DNA of 64,000 nucleotides from Nonomuraea coxensis DSM 45129 (GCF_019397265.1 NZ_CP068985.1:9009955-9073954); one strand, 5' to 3'; shown: positions 51,746 through 60,976, counted from the first letter of the stretch. Translations and numbers: made by a program. Notes: generated from the letters alone by a model not told the origin.

Positions 51746-53074
51746 GTGACGGAAGAGCTTGATCACGGTCAGACACCAGCGCCGACCCACGGGTCGCGCA
51801 TCGACGCCTACGTCGATCGGTACGCCGCGCGAGCTACCGGGATGGTCGCCTCCGAGATCCGAGCTCTTTTCGCCGTCGCGTCGAGGCCCGAGGTGGTCTC
51901 GCTCGCGGGCGGCATGCCGTACGTCACCGCCCTTCCCCTCGACATGGTCGGCGAGCTGGTCTCCGAGCTCGTCACCCGGCGCGGCCCGGTCGCGCTCCAG
52001 TACGGCTCCGGCCAGGGCGACCCGCATCTGCGCGAGCAGATCTGCGACGTCATGCGCCTTGAGGGGATCCAGGCCGCGGCGGACGACGTGGTCGTCACCG
52101 TGGGTTCGCAGCAGGCGCTCGACCTGATCACCCGCATCTTCATCGACCCGGGCGACGTCGTGCTCGCCGAGGGCCCCTCGTACGTGGGGGCGCTGGGCAC
52201 GTTCTCCGCCTATCAGGCCAAGGTGGTCCATATCGCCATGGACGACCAGGGCATCGTGCCCGAGTCCCTGGCCCAGACCATCTACGCGCTGGAGACCGCC
52301 GGCGCGCCCATCAAGTTCCTCTACACGATCCCCAACTTCCAGAACCCGGCCGGCGTCACCCTCAACATCGCCCGCCGCCAGCAGGTGCTCGACATCTGCC
52401 AGCGGGCCGGGGTGCTGATCATCGAGGACAACCCGTACGGGCTGCTCGGCTTCGACGGCGAGCCCATGCGCGCGCTGCGCGCCGACAACTCCGACGGGGT
52501 CGTCTACCTCGGCTCGTTCTCCAAGACGCTGGCCCCCGGCTTCCGGGTCGGCTGGGCGCTGGCCCCGCACGCGATCCGCGACAAGCTCGTGCTCGCCATG
52601 GAGTCGGCGGTGCTGTCGCACTCGTCGTTCACGCAGCTCGCCGTCGGCCAATACCTCGCCACCCAGCCGTGGCGGGAGCAGATCAAGACCTTCCGCGAGC
52701 TCTACCGCGAGCGGCGCGACGCGCTCCTCGACGCCCTGGAGTCGCTGATGCCGCCCGAGGTCACCTGGACCCGGCCGGGCGGCGGCTTCTTCGTCTGGGC
52801 CACCCTTCCCGAAGGGCTCGACTCGAAGGCCATCCTGCCGCGGGCCGTGGCCGAGCGCGTGGCCTTCGTCCCCGGCACCGGCTTCTTCTCCGACGGCAGC
52901 GGGGCGCGGCACATGCGCCTGTCCTACTGCTACCCGGAGCCCGACCGGATCCGCGAAGGCGTGCGCAGGCTCGCCGGGGTGATCGAGCAGGAGATGCAGC
53001 TGCGCGACACGTTCGGCACCGGCTCGGTGCGCGAGCACAACGGCGTCGACACGCCCGGCCCCGACCTCGCCTGA
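51746..53074 (+). CDS. PLP-dependent aminotransferase (class I/II, LysN/2-aminoadipate type)
   Basis: A 442-residue fold-type I aminotransferase. The PLP-binding Lys is in GSFSKTLAPGFRVGWALAP, preceded by IIEDNPYGLLGF with the Asp that contacts the pyridine N, and by the GSQQALDL phosphate-binding region. It lacks the GntR HTH of MocR regulators. The GTG at 51746 follows AGGAGGT. The substrate may be an aromatic or branched amino acid or 2-aminoadipate. It may share a transcript with the following ligase gene. Confidence 0.9.
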   Translation: MTEELDHGQTPAPTHGSRIDAYVDRYAARATGMVASEIRALFAVASRPEVVSLAGGMPYVTALPLDMVGELVSELVTRRGPVALQYGSGQGDPHLREQICDVMRLEGIQAAADDVVVTVGSQQALDLITRIFIDPGDVVLAEGPSYVGALGTFSAYQAKVVHIAMDDQGIVPESLAQTIYALETAGAPIKFLYTIPNFQNPAGVTLNIARRQQVLDICQRAGVLIIEDNPYGLLGFDGEPMRALRADNSDGVVYLGSFSKTLAPGFRVGWALAPHAIRDKLVLAMESAVLSHSSFTQLAVGQYLATQPWREQIKTFRELYRERRDALLDALESLMPPEVTWTRPGGGFFVWATLPEGLDSKAILPRAVAERVAFVPGTGFFSDGSGARHMRLSYCYPEPDRIREGVRRLAGVIEQEMQLRDTFGTGSVREHNGVDTPGPDLA

Positions 53075-53195
53075 TCAGCGTCCGGCCCGGCGGCGCACGC
53101 CGGGCCGGACACCACTCCGCCCGGACACCTCGCGTACACCCTTCACCCTCCACGCCGGTACGCTCGGACAGCGTTCTGTCAGCAGAGGAGAAGTG

Positions 53196-54152
53196 ATGAG
53201 CGATCTGGGCCACGTGCTGGTGCTGGCCGGAGGCCTCTCCTATGAACGGGAGGTGTCCCTGCGCTCGGGCCGCCGGGTCACCGAGGTCCTGCGCACGGCG
53301 GGCATCGACGTCGAGACCCGCGACACCGACGCCTCCCTCGTGCCCTCGGTCCTCGCCGATCCTCCTGACGCGGTGTTCGTCACCCTGCACGGCGGCGCCG
53401 GCGAGGACGGCGCCATCCGCTCCGTGCTCGAACTCCTCGACGTCCCCTACGTCGGCGCCGGCCCCGACGCCTGCCGCGTGGCCTTCGACAAGCCCACCGC
53501 CAAGGCGGTCGTCCGCTCCGTCGGCCTGCGCACGCCGGAGTCGGTCACGCTGCCCAAGGAGACCTTCCACGACCTCGGCGCCGCGGTCGTGCTCGGCCGG
53601 ATCATCGACCGGCTCGGCCTGCCCCTGTTCGTCAAGCCGGCGCGGGGCGGCTCCGCGCTGGGCGCCTCCATCGTCCGCACCGCCGAGGAGCTGCCCGCCG
53701 CGATGGTCGGCTGCTTCGCCTACGGCGACACCGCCCTCATCGAACGCTACGTCGAAGGTGTGGAGGTCGCCGTCTCCGTCGTGGACCTCGGCAACGGCCC
53801 GGTCGCCCTTCCCGCCGTCGAGATCGTCCCCGACAAGGGCGTCTACGACTACGCGGCCCGCTACACCGCCGGGCACACCGAGTTCTTCGCCCCGGCCCGG
53901 CTGTCCCCCGCGGCCGCCGCCGCGTGCGCCGAGACCGCGGTCACCGCCCACACGGCGCTCGGGCTGCGCGACATCTCCCGTACGGACCTCATCGTGGACG
54001 CCGACGACGTCCCGCACTTCCTGGAGGTCAACGTGGCGCCGGGGATGACGGAGACCTCGCTGCTCCCGATGGCCGCCGAGGCCGCCGGTCAGGACCTCGG
54101 CGACCTCTGCCGCGCCCTCCTCCAGAACGCCGCCGCCCGCGCCCGCTCCTGA
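53196..54152 (+). CDS. D-alanine-D-alanine ligase family protein
   Basis: A 318-residue ATP-grasp enzyme. It opens with HVLVLAGGLSYEREVSLRSGRRV (family GGxSxEhEVSL), has the LHGGAGEDGAIRSVLELLDVPYVGAG segment, the ATP-grasp loop KPARGGSALGASIV, and the metal-binding end DVPHFLEVNVAPGMTETSLLPMAAEAAG. It is slightly shorter than housekeeping Ddl and lies outside a mur/ddl cluster, so it may be an accessory ligase of another dipeptide. ATG is preferred over the GTG one codon upstream because of GAGGAG spacing. An IS630 element begins 10 bases after its stop. Confidence 0.87.
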   Translation: MSDLGHVLVLAGGLSYEREVSLRSGRRVTEVLRTAGIDVETRDTDASLVPSVLADPPDAVFVTLHGGAGEDGAIRSVLELLDVPYVGAGPDACRVAFDKPTAKAVVRSVGLRTPESVTLPKETFHDLGAAVVLGRIIDRLGLPLFVKPARGGSALGASIVRTAEELPAAMVGCFAYGDTALIERYVEGVEVAVSVVDLGNGPVALPAVEIVPDKGVYDYAARYTAGHTEFFAPARLSPAAAAACAETAVTAHTALGLRDISRTDLIVDADDVPHFLEVNVAPGMTETSLLPMAAEAAGQDLGDLCRALLQNAAARARS

Positions 54153-54223
54153 CCCCGGGTCTTAGTGGTGCCGCCTGGAAGTCTCTCGGGGGTTGACGGG
54201 CCGAGACTGATCGTGCTTCAGCG

Positions 54224-54538
54224 TCAGGAGTCGATGCTGGTGACGTAGAGATCGCAGACCAGGTCCAGGGCGTCCTGAGGGGTGCCGCTGAACCAGGGTG
54301 CGGCCTCGTAGCGGTCGTTGCTGGGGGTGTGGATGGCCAGCCCCCAGTAGGTGGCCGAGCCCCCGTAACGCAGCCGCATCAGGGGCAGCGTGCCGCCGTC
54401 GGTGAGCTGTCCTTCAACGTAGGCGAACTGGCCGTGGTAGCGCACGTGGACCGTGACCAGTTGCGGCCAGTGCTCGTTGGCGTGCAGCGTGAGCCGCTGG
54501 TCCAGCGAGGTCTTGGTCGAGGCGGGGATCGCGGGCAT
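54224..54538 (-). CDS. hypothetical protein inside the IS630 element
   Basis: A 104-residue protein starting MPAIPASTKTSLDQRLTLHA, with a beta-rich middle (VHVRYHGQFAYVEGQL, then LPLMRLRYGGSATYWGLAIH). I recall near-identical small proteins next to transposases in other actinomycetes, but I know no function. An ATG 16 codons upstream would make it abut the transposase frame, so the shorter start is preferred. Because it lies within the terminal repeats it is probably a passenger or accessory gene of the element. Confidence 0.65.
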   Translation of the reverse strand: MPAIPASTKTSLDQRLTLHANEHWPQLVTVHVRYHGQFAYVEGQLTDGGTLPLMRLRYGGSATYWGLAIHTPSNDRYEAAPWFSGTPQDALDLVCDLYVTSIDS

Positions 54539-54640
54539 GACCGCCATCTTGCCGTGCAGGCGTGTCAGGCGTGCACACACTGGCACATGCCGGGCAAAGT
54601 CGGCGGGTCATTCGTGAAGATCGACTGGAGAAAGATCTCG

Positions 54641-55840
54641 GTGCCCCGCTGTCGCGCTCGCTTGATCACGCTGACCGCCGCCGAACGGCAGCGGCTTAAG
54701 AAGATCGCCTACTCCCACACCGCTGCCTACCAGCTCGTGGTCCGAGTCCAGATCATCCTGGATGCCGCGCATGGCTACTCCAACAACAAGATCGCCCAGC
54801 GTCGCGGGGTGACGGTGGACACCGTGCGGTTATGGCGGGGACGCTACCGCAGCCAGGATGGCATCAAGAGCCTGACCGATCGGCCCCGCTCCGGCCGGCC
54901 ACCTGCCTTCAGCCCGCTCCAGCGCGCCGAGATCAAGGCACTGGCCTGCCAACTCCCGGCCGAGACCGGCGCGCCGCTGTCGCGCTGGAGCTGCCCCGAA
55001 CTGGCGCGCGAGGCCGTCACCCGCAGCCTGGCAGCGGCGATCTCGGCCTCCACGGTGCGCCGGATTCTGGCCGAGGACACGCTCAGACCGTGGCGGCATC
55101 AATCGTGGATCTTCATCCGCGACCCTCACTTCGCCGACAAGGCTGCTCGCGTGCTCGACTTATACGCGCGCCGTTGGGACGACCTTGCGCTCGGCGACGA
55201 TGAGTACGTCATCAGCGCCGATGAGAAGACCTCCATTCAAGCCCGCTGCCGCTGCCACCCCACCCTGCCCCCGGGCATAGCACGGATGATGCGCGTCAAC
55301 CACGACTACGAGCGCGGTGGTGCGCTGGCCTACCTGGCCGCCTACGACGTCCACGCCGCTCGCGTGTTCGGCCGCTGCTCGGCCAAGACCGGGATCGTCC
55401 CGTTCATGGACCTGGTCACCCAGGTCATGACCCAAGAGCCCTACGCCTCGGCCAAGCGCGTGTTCTGGATCGTCGACAACGGTTCCAGCCATCGTGGCAA
55501 AGCCGCCGCCGACCGGCTCACCGCACGCTTCCCCAACGCGGTCATGGTGCACACGCCCGTGCATGCCTCGTGGCTCAACCAGATCGAGATCTACTTCTCC
55601 ATCGTGCAGCGCAAAGTCGTCACACCCAACGACTTCACCAGCCTTGACCAGGTCGAACACCGGCTGATCGCCTTCGAGCGTCGTTACAACGAGACCGCCC
55701 GGCCCTTCAGATGGAAGTTCACCCCGGCCGACCTCGAGGACCTGCTGGCCCGGATCGAGCGACACGAACAGAAAGAGCGCAACTCCCAGCAGCCCACCGG
55801 CTGCGACCATCAGCCTGCCGTACTGAACCCCGCCGCATAA
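54641..55840 (+). CDS. IS630-family transposase
   Basis: A 399-residue transposase with an N-terminal HTH region (AAERQRLKKIAYSHTAAYQLVVRVQIILDAAHGYSNNKIAQRRGVTVDTVRLWRGRY), a second HTH_29/32-type domain, and a DDE domain: D in YVISADEKTSIQ, D in VFWIVDNGSSH and E in SWLNQIEIYFSIVQRK. All catalytic acids are present and the frame is intact, so it may be active. GTG at 54641 has GGAG upstream; ATG at 54587 is an alternative that would leave no promoter space to the divergent passenger gene. Confidence 0.92.
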   Translation: MPRCRARLITLTAAERQRLKKIAYSHTAAYQLVVRVQIILDAAHGYSNNKIAQRRGVTVDTVRLWRGRYRSQDGIKSLTDRPRSGRPPAFSPLQRAEIKALACQLPAETGAPLSRWSCPELAREAVTRSLAAAISASTVRRILAEDTLRPWRHQSWIFIRDPHFADKAARVLDLYARRWDDLALGDDEYVISADEKTSIQARCRCHPTLPPGIARMMRVNHDYERGGALAYLAAYDVHAARVFGRCSAKTGIVPFMDLVTQVMTQEPYASAKRVFWIVDNGSSHRGKAAADRLTARFPNAVMVHTPVHASWLNQIEIYFSIVQRKVVTPNDFTSLDQVEHRLIAFERRYNETARPFRWKFTPADLEDLLARIERHEQKERNSQQPTGCDHQPAVLNPAA

Positions 55841-55881
55841 CCCCAGAAGGATTTACAGCGCGAACCACTTAGCCTTACGGT

Positions 55882-56934
55882 GTGCTGATCGATCCGATGT
55901 ACCCCAAGAGCTTCGCCAGCGACAACCACGCGGGCGTCCACCCGGACATCCTCGAAGCCATGGCGTCGGCGAACCAGGGCGACGCCCCCGCCTACGGCGA
56001 CGACACCTGGACCGCCGCCTTCGCGGAGAAGGTCAAGGAAGTGTTCGGCCCGGAGGCGGAGGGCTTCGCCGTCCTCAACGGCGCGGGCGCGAACATGGTG
56101 GGCCTGGCGCTCACCCTCACCCGCCGCTACGACGCCGTCGTCTGCGCCGACAGCGCCCACATCGCGACCAACGAGGGCGGCGCCGCCGAACGCCTCCTCG
56201 GCGTCAAGCTGCTGACGGTCCCCACCTCGCACGGCAAGCTCCGCCCGGCCGACATCGAGTCCCGCCTGCGCGGCCTCGGCGATCCGCACGAGTCACAGCC
56301 GGCGGTCGTCTCCATCTCGCAGGTGACGGAGCTCGGCACGTGCTACTCCCCCGACGAGATCGCCGCCCTCGCCGAGACGGCGCACGCCTCCGGTCTCCGC
56401 CTCCACGTGGACGGCGCCCGGCTGGCCAACGCCGCCGCCCATCTCGGCTGCGACCTGAGGGCCGTCACCACCGACGTCGGCGTGGACGTCTTCAGCTTCG
56501 GCGGCACCAAGAACGGCGCGCTCGCCGCCGAGGCCGTGGTCGTCCTCGACCCGTCCCTCGCCGAGGCCGTGCCCTTCCTCCGGCGGCAGTCCCTTCAGCT
56601 CGCCTCCAAGATGCGGTTCATCTCCACCCAGCTCACCGCTCTGCTCTCGGACGACCTCTGGCGCCGCAACGCCCGCCACGCCAACCAGATGGCCGCCCGC
56701 CTGGCCGCCGGCCTCTCTGACATCCCCGGAACGTCCCTCGCCTACCCCGTCGAGTCCAACGCCGTCTTCGCCCAGCTTCCGCACCCGGTCGCGGAAGCGC
56801 TCCGCCGCCGCTACCTCTTCCACTACTGGGACGAGCCGGCCGGTCTCGTCCGCTGGATGACCGCCTTCGACACCACCCCGGAACACGTCGACGACTTCCT
56901 CGACGACCTCCGCAAGGCAGCCGAGGCCACCTGA
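55882..56934 (+). CDS. low-specificity threonine aldolase family protein
   Basis: A 350-residue fold-type I PLP enzyme of the GLY1/LtaE (beta-eliminating lyase) family, cleaving threonine or related beta-hydroxy amino acids to glycine and an aldehyde. The opening FASDNHAGVHPDILEAMASANQG and the PLP-Lys site FSFGGTKNGALAAEAVV are clear, with LRLHVDGARLANAAAHLG supplying the PLP Asp. The GTG start is only 10 bases after the right end of the IS element, and no clear ribosome binding site is visible. ATG at 55897 is another possible start. Confidence 0.9.
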   Translation: MLIDPMYPKSFASDNHAGVHPDILEAMASANQGDAPAYGDDTWTAAFAEKVKEVFGPEAEGFAVLNGAGANMVGLALTLTRRYDAVVCADSAHIATNEGGAAERLLGVKLLTVPTSHGKLRPADIESRLRGLGDPHESQPAVVSISQVTELGTCYSPDEIAALAETAHASGLRLHVDGARLANAAAHLGCDLRAVTTDVGVDVFSFGGTKNGALAAEAVVVLDPSLAEAVPFLRRQSLQLASKMRFISTQLTALLSDDLWRRNARHANQMAARLAAGLSDIPGTSLAYPVESNAVFAQLPHPVAEALRRRYLFHYWDEPAGLVRWMTAFDTTPEHVDDFLDDLRKAAEAT

Positions 56935-56973
56935 AGCCCGCGCGACCACTCCCCCACAACGCCCCCGCATCTA

Positions 56974-57013
56974 GCCACCCACCCTCGTTTCACGTGAAAC
57001 GAGGGTGGGTGGC
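56974..57013. repeat. 40-bp perfect palindrome centred on a parS site
   Basis: The arms extend 20 bases each side of the CAC|GTG centre of the parS core without mismatch; the outer arms are GCCACCCACCCTC and its complement. It begins 39 bases after the threonine aldolase stop, so it could also act as a hairpin in RNA. Confidence 0.9.
56987..57000. promoter_or_regulatory. parS site 1
   Basis: GTTTCACGTGAAAC, the ParB-binding core, a perfect 14-base palindrome. It lies at the centre of a longer 40-bp palindrome. Confidence 0.95.
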
Positions 57014-57188
57014 GCTCGCCTTCACCCCTCGCCTCTCACCCTTCGCCTCTCACGGCTTGCCCCTCCCCCCTGACTCATCGGCCATCGACCCTCACCCGAG
57101 AACCCGTCACCTCGAGAAGCGTCACCCGAGAAGCGTCTGAGAAGCGTCACCCAGAGAACCCTCGCCACCTCGAAACCCCGCCGCCACC

Positions 57189-57202
57189 GTTTCACGTGAA
57201 AC
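57189..57202. promoter_or_regulatory. parS site 2
   Basis: GTTTCACGTGAAAC, identical to the other sites, in the intergenic region downstream of parB. Confidence 0.95.
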
Positions 57203-57286
57203 CACCCCCTCCCCTCCGACTCACTCACTCCCCGTGCCGTCGGCCTCGACTTCCACCGGCCTCCGAAGCCAAGGCCAGTCACCGCC

Positions 57287-57300
57287 GTTTCACGTGAAAC
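57287..57300. promoter_or_regulatory. parS site 3
   Basis: GTTTCACGTGAAAC, identical core, 98 bases after site 2. Confidence 0.95.
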
Positions 57301-57399
57301 CGACCCTCGTCCTCGGCTCACCTCACTGGGGGCATAAAGCCGTCAGCCCCGGCTCGGACGCATCCGGAGCCGGGGCTGACGGCTGGCACTGGCACTGGC

Positions 57400-57413
57400 G
57401 TTTCACGTGAAAC
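57400..57413. promoter_or_regulatory. parS site 4
   Basis: GTTTCACGTGAAAC followed by A, so its right half matches the 16-base consensus TGTTTCACGTGAAACA. It lies 45 bases past the parB stop. The 523-base region between threonine aldolase and parB holds four parS sites, short CAGTGACAGCAACAGT-type repeats and no gene. Confidence 0.95.
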
Positions 57414-57457
57414 AGTGACAGCAACAGTCACAGCAACAGTGACGAGTGGCGGCGTTC

Positions 57458-58444
57458 TTACTCCTCGGCCTCGCGCATCGCCCGGACCGCCTCCGGAGCC
57501 ATCGTCCCGATGATCCGCTCCAGATCGTCGATCGTCGCGAACTCGACCACGATCCGCCCCTTCCGCCGGCCGAGATCCACCTTCACTTTCGTCTCAAAGT
57601 GATCGGAGAGCCGGTCGGCGAGGTGGGTGAGACCGGGAGCGGTGGGCTTGGCGACCGGGCGCTCCCGAGTCGGCCCCTTGGCCGCCTTGGCGCTCCCCAT
57701 GGAGACGATCTCCTCCACCGCCCGCACCGACAGCTCCTCCGCGACGATCCGCTTGGCCAGCGTGATCTGCTCCTCCGCCGAGCTGAGCCCGAGCAGCGCG
57801 CGGGCATGCCCTGCACTGATGAGACCGGCGGCGACCCTGCGCTGAACCTCCGGCGGCAGATTCAGGAGGCGGAGGGTGTTGGTGATGTGCGGACGCGAGC
57901 GGCTCACCTTCGCGGCCAACTGCTCGTGCGTCGCCCCGAAGTCGTCAAGCAGTTGCTGGTAGGCCGCCGCCTCTTCAAGCGCGTTCAGCTGCTCCCGTTG
58001 CAGGTTCTCGATGAGGGCGTCACGAAGGAGGTCGGTGTCCTGCGTGTTGCGGACGATCGCGGGCACAAGGTCGAGCCCCGCCTGCTGGCACGCCCGCCAG
58101 CGCCGCTCCCCCATGATGAGCTCGTACTGGCCGCCGCCGACCGGCCGGACCACGATCGGCTGCAGCAGCCCCACTTCACGGATGGACGCGGCCAGCTCAT
58201 TCAGCCGCTCCTGGTCGAAGATCTCACGCGGCTGGCGCGGGTTGGGGACGATCGCCTTGAGCGCGACCTCTTTGAAGTACGCTCCGGCGATCGGCATCGG
58301 GCCGGCCTCGCTCGCCGTGGGCGTGCCGTTGCCGTTGCCGTTGGTCGGGGCGGTCGCCGTCGCCATCCCGGGACCGTCAACAATGGGACCGGTCGGGATG
58401 AGCGCCCCGAGTCCCTTGCCCAATCCCCGCCGCTGCTGACTCAC
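57458..58444 (-). CDS. parB: chromosome partitioning protein ParB
   Basis: A 328-residue CTP-dependent DNA clamp that loads at parS. The N terminus QQRRGLGKGLGALIPTG is the ParA-interacting end. The CTP-binding box is GERRWRACQQ (GxxR), followed by ENLQREQLNALEEA, the HTH region (FGATHEQLAAKVSRSRPHITNTLRLLNLP) and a C-terminal dimerisation domain. It starts with GTG. Four parS sites lie just downstream and one in parA. Unlike the usual compact parAB operon it is 787 bases from parA. Confidence 0.95.
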   Translation of the reverse strand: MSQQRRGLGKGLGALIPTGPIVDGPGMATATAPTNGNGNGTPTASEAGPMPIAGAYFKEVALKAIVPNPRQPREIFDQERLNELAASIREVGLLQPIVVRPVGGGQYELIMGERRWRACQQAGLDLVPAIVRNTQDTDLLRDALIENLQREQLNALEEAAAYQQLLDDFGATHEQLAAKVSRSRPHITNTLRLLNLPPEVQRRVAAGLISAGHARALLGLSSAEEQITLAKRIVAEELSVRAVEEIVSMGSAKAAKGPTRERPVAKPTAPGLTHLADRLSDHFETKVKVDLGRRKGRIVVEFATIDDLERIIGTMAPEAVRAMREAEE

Positions 58445-58750
58445 TGCGTCTCCTCATCCACCCAACCGAATTCCGGTCACCTCAGGAGAGGTTACCGTTG
58501 CGAGCGCGGCCGAGTGCCTCCTCGCCACACACCACACGGCGGATTTGCTCCAACACACCCACAAACTCACCCAACCCTGCCCGCCAACCGACCGACGCGA
58601 AGCCGTCCCTCCAGGACGGGCAGTCTCTTGGGGGGCAGGCAGCGCCCAACTCGAGGCCGCCGTCTCAGAAGAACGCTCAGTGGCCCGCCACCACCAGAAT
58701 CGCACCAGGGCCACTCATCGACTCCGTGGCTCCCAGCTTCCATCGCAGCC

Positions 58751-58890
<140 letters not shown>

Positions 58891-59231
58891 AAGCGTGCTG
58901 TGCACAGGTGGCATGTCGCCCGCGGCGGTCCCGCGTGGCGTGTCGGCGCTCGGTCTGCCGTCGTATCGCGTGCCGTGCTATCGGGTGCCGTGCCAGTAGT
59001 CCTTGTCGCGACCGTTCCCGTCGCGGCGGATCACAGCCCGCCGATCGGCAGGCGGATCCACTCAGCCACCCCTGCCTTCACCACGACACCGCCAAGACCC
59101 GTACACGACGAAGGCGGTCACTCGGCACGTCCGGCGAGAATCGCAGTCAGAGGCCGGCACCCGCGGCGCAACGTGCGGCGCTGGCCTCTCCGACCGCATG
59201 CCGTCCACGGAACCGGCGGCAGGGCGGCGTC

Positions 59232-60167
59232 TCAGGCGACCGTGGCGCGGAAGGCGATCTCCCGAGCCGCGTCCATGTAAGCCATCGCCCCGCTCGACCC
59301 CGGATCGTACGTCATCACCGACTGCCCATAGCTGGGCGCCTCCGACAGCCGCACGCTTCGCGGGATCACCGTGTTCAGCACCGTCTCCCCGAAGTGAGAC
59401 CGCACCTCCTCCGCCACCTGCGACGCGAGCCGCGTCCGCCCGTCGTACATCGTCAGCACGATCGTGGACAGCCGCAGCGTCGGGTTCAGGTGGGCCTTGA
59501 TGAGGTCGACGTTCCTGAGGAGCTGGCCGAGGCCCTCCAGCGCGTAGTACTCGCACTGGATGGGGATCATGACCTCCTCCGCCGCGACCAGCGCGTTGAC
59601 GGTGAGCAGGCCGAGCGACGGCGGGCAGTCGATGATGATGTAGTCCAGCTCGATCGCCTCGTACGCCGCCAGTGCCCGCCGCAGCCGTGCCTCCCGCGCC
59701 ACCAGCGACACCAGCTCGATCTCGGCCCCGGCGAGGTCGATGGTGGCCGGCGCGCAGTAGAGGTTGGGCATCTCGGGCACCTGCTTGACGATGTCCGCCA
59801 TCGGCAGGTCGTCCACGAGCACCTGGTAGACGTCCGGCACGTCGCCGCGGTGCTCGGTGGCGAGGGCCGTGGAGGCGTTGCCCTGCGGGTCCAGGTCCAC
59901 CACGAGCACCCGCTGGCCGTGCATCGAGAGCGCGGCCGCGATGTTCACCGACGTAGTGGTCTTGCCGACGCCACCCTTCTGGTTGGCCACCGCGATCACC
60001 CGGGTCTTCGCCGGACGGGGCCAACCGGTGTCGCCCGCGCCGGGACCGTCTCCGGCTTGGGCGGCCGTGGGGGTTGCGGATGTTTCACGTGAAACCACTG
60101 AGCTGAGCGCCTCTCGTACCAACGGCGAATCACCGGGGTTCAGGGGGGTCTGGGTCACGATGGCCAT
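59232..60167 (-). CDS. parA: chromosome partitioning ATPase ParA
   Basis: A 311-residue Walker-type ATPase. The deviant Walker A KGGVGKTTT lies near residue 65, the Walker A' region is VLVVDLDPQGNAS, and Walker B is YIIIDCPPSLGLL. An N-terminal extension of about 55 residues precedes the ATPase core and includes VSRET, encoded by a parS site. ATG at 60167 is used; GTG at 60158 is equally possible given the AAAGG position. It drives origin segregation with ParB. Confidence 0.94.
   Translation of the reverse strand: MAIVTQTPLNPGDSPLVREALSSVVSRETSATPTAAQAGDGPGAGDTGWPRPAKTRVIAVANQKGGVGKTTTSVNIAAALSMHGQRVLVVDLDPQGNASTALATEHRGDVPDVYQVLVDDLPMADIVKQVPEMPNLYCAPATIDLAGAEIELVSLVAREARLRRALAAYEAIELDYIIIDCPPSLGLLTVNALVAAEEVMIPIQCEYYALEGLGQLLRNVDLIKAHLNPTLRLSTIVLTMYDGRTRLASQVAEEVRSHFGETVLNTVIPRSVRLSEAPSYGQSVMTYDPGSSGAMAYMDAAREIAFRATVA
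60082..60095. promoter_or_regulatory. parS site 5, inside parA
   Basis: GTTTCACGTGAAAC preceded by T, within the parA coding sequence, where it encodes VSRET in the N-terminal extension. Some actinomycetes are known to carry parS inside this gene region. Confidence 0.93.
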
Positions 60168-60304
60168 CCTTTCAACCGATGGTGTGCCAGTGCCGGGAAT
60201 ATGCTGTCGCGACACGCCCATTTCGGGCCAGCCAACCCCGGTGGGACTCGAAGGCTGACGACGGTCCGGCCATCCGAGACCGCTTGACGCGACTGGCACA
60301 ACCG

Positions 60305-60976
60305 TCACCTCCTCCGTCGCCGCCCGGCTCGCTCCGGCGCGCGACCCGCTACCACCCGAACCAGTGTTGCAGGCGGCTCGACCTTACCGCGCCCGACGGT
60401 CACAAGCTCGGCCGTTCGGGCTCCGCTGGCGCGCAATTGGGCTTCGGCCTCGGCCAGCTCGCCGGCCGCCCGCTCCCCCTTCATGGCGATGAGCTCGCCG
60501 CCCTCGCGCAGCAGCGGCATCGCCCACGTCAGCAGCCGGTCGAGTGGCGCGACGGCGCGGGCGCTGGCGACGTCGAAGACCCGCTTGCCGGCCAGCTCCT
60601 CCGCCCGGCCGCGCAACACCTCGACGTTGCCCAGCTTGAGCGCCGCGACGCTCTCCTCCAGGAACACGGTACGGCGCAGCAGCGGCTCCAGCAGCGTGAC
60701 CCGGATGTCCGGCCGGACGATCGCCAGCACGAGCCCCGGCAGCCCGGCGCCGGAGCCGATGTCGACCAGCTCGACGTCGGCCGGCACGGCCTCGGCGACG
60801 ACCGCGCAGTTGAGCAGATGGCGGTCCCAGATCCGCGGGACCTCCCGCGGCCCCAGCAGCCCGCGGACCACGCCGGGCCCCGCCAGCAGCTCGGCGAACG
60901 CGTTGGCGCGGTCCCAAGCCTCCCCGGCGAAGACGTCCCGCGCTATGTCCGGCGGCGCCGGCAGCTCATCGCTCAC
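60305..60976 (-). CDS. rsmG: 16S rRNA (guanine(527)-N7)-methyltransferase RsmG
   Basis: A 223-residue SAM-dependent methyltransferase (GidB). The SAM-binding motif I is VELVDIGSGAGLPGLVLAI, with LLEPLLRRTVFLEE and FDVASARAVAPLDRLL typical of RsmG. The GTG start gives the normal length. It lies between jag and parA as expected near oriC. Loss-of-function mutations in this gene are known to give low-level streptomycin resistance in actinomycetes. Confidence 0.94.
   Translation of the reverse strand: MSDELPAPPDIARDVFAGEAWDRANAFAELLAGPGVVRGLLGPREVPRIWDRHLLNCAVVAEAVPADVELVDIGSGAGLPGLVLAIVRPDIRVTLLEPLLRRTVFLEESVAALKLGNVEVLRGRAEELAGKRVFDVASARAVAPLDRLLTWAMPLLREGGELIAMKGERAAGELAEAEAQLRASGARTAELVTVGRGKVEPPATLVRVVAGRAPERAGRRRRR

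Larger units (their letters stand above)
54162..55871. mobile_element. IS630-family insertion sequence with passenger gene
   Basis: About 1.71 kb. The left end (54162 inward) and right end (55871 inward, reversed) share imperfect terminal inverted repeats of about 33 bases with roughly 23 matches, including AGTGGT near the tip and GGGGTT at the inner edge. TA dinucleotides flank both ends, as expected for IS630/Tc1-type insertion. It contains a transposase on the plus strand and a second, divergent gene. It sits between a Ddl-like gene and a threonine aldolase gene. Confidence 0.75.

Noticed and set aside
57022..57321. Minus-strand frame containing SVSRET and FHVKRW
   Set aside because: These peptides are simply parS palindromes translated in two frames. 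The rest is repeat-derived, with no ribosome binding site.
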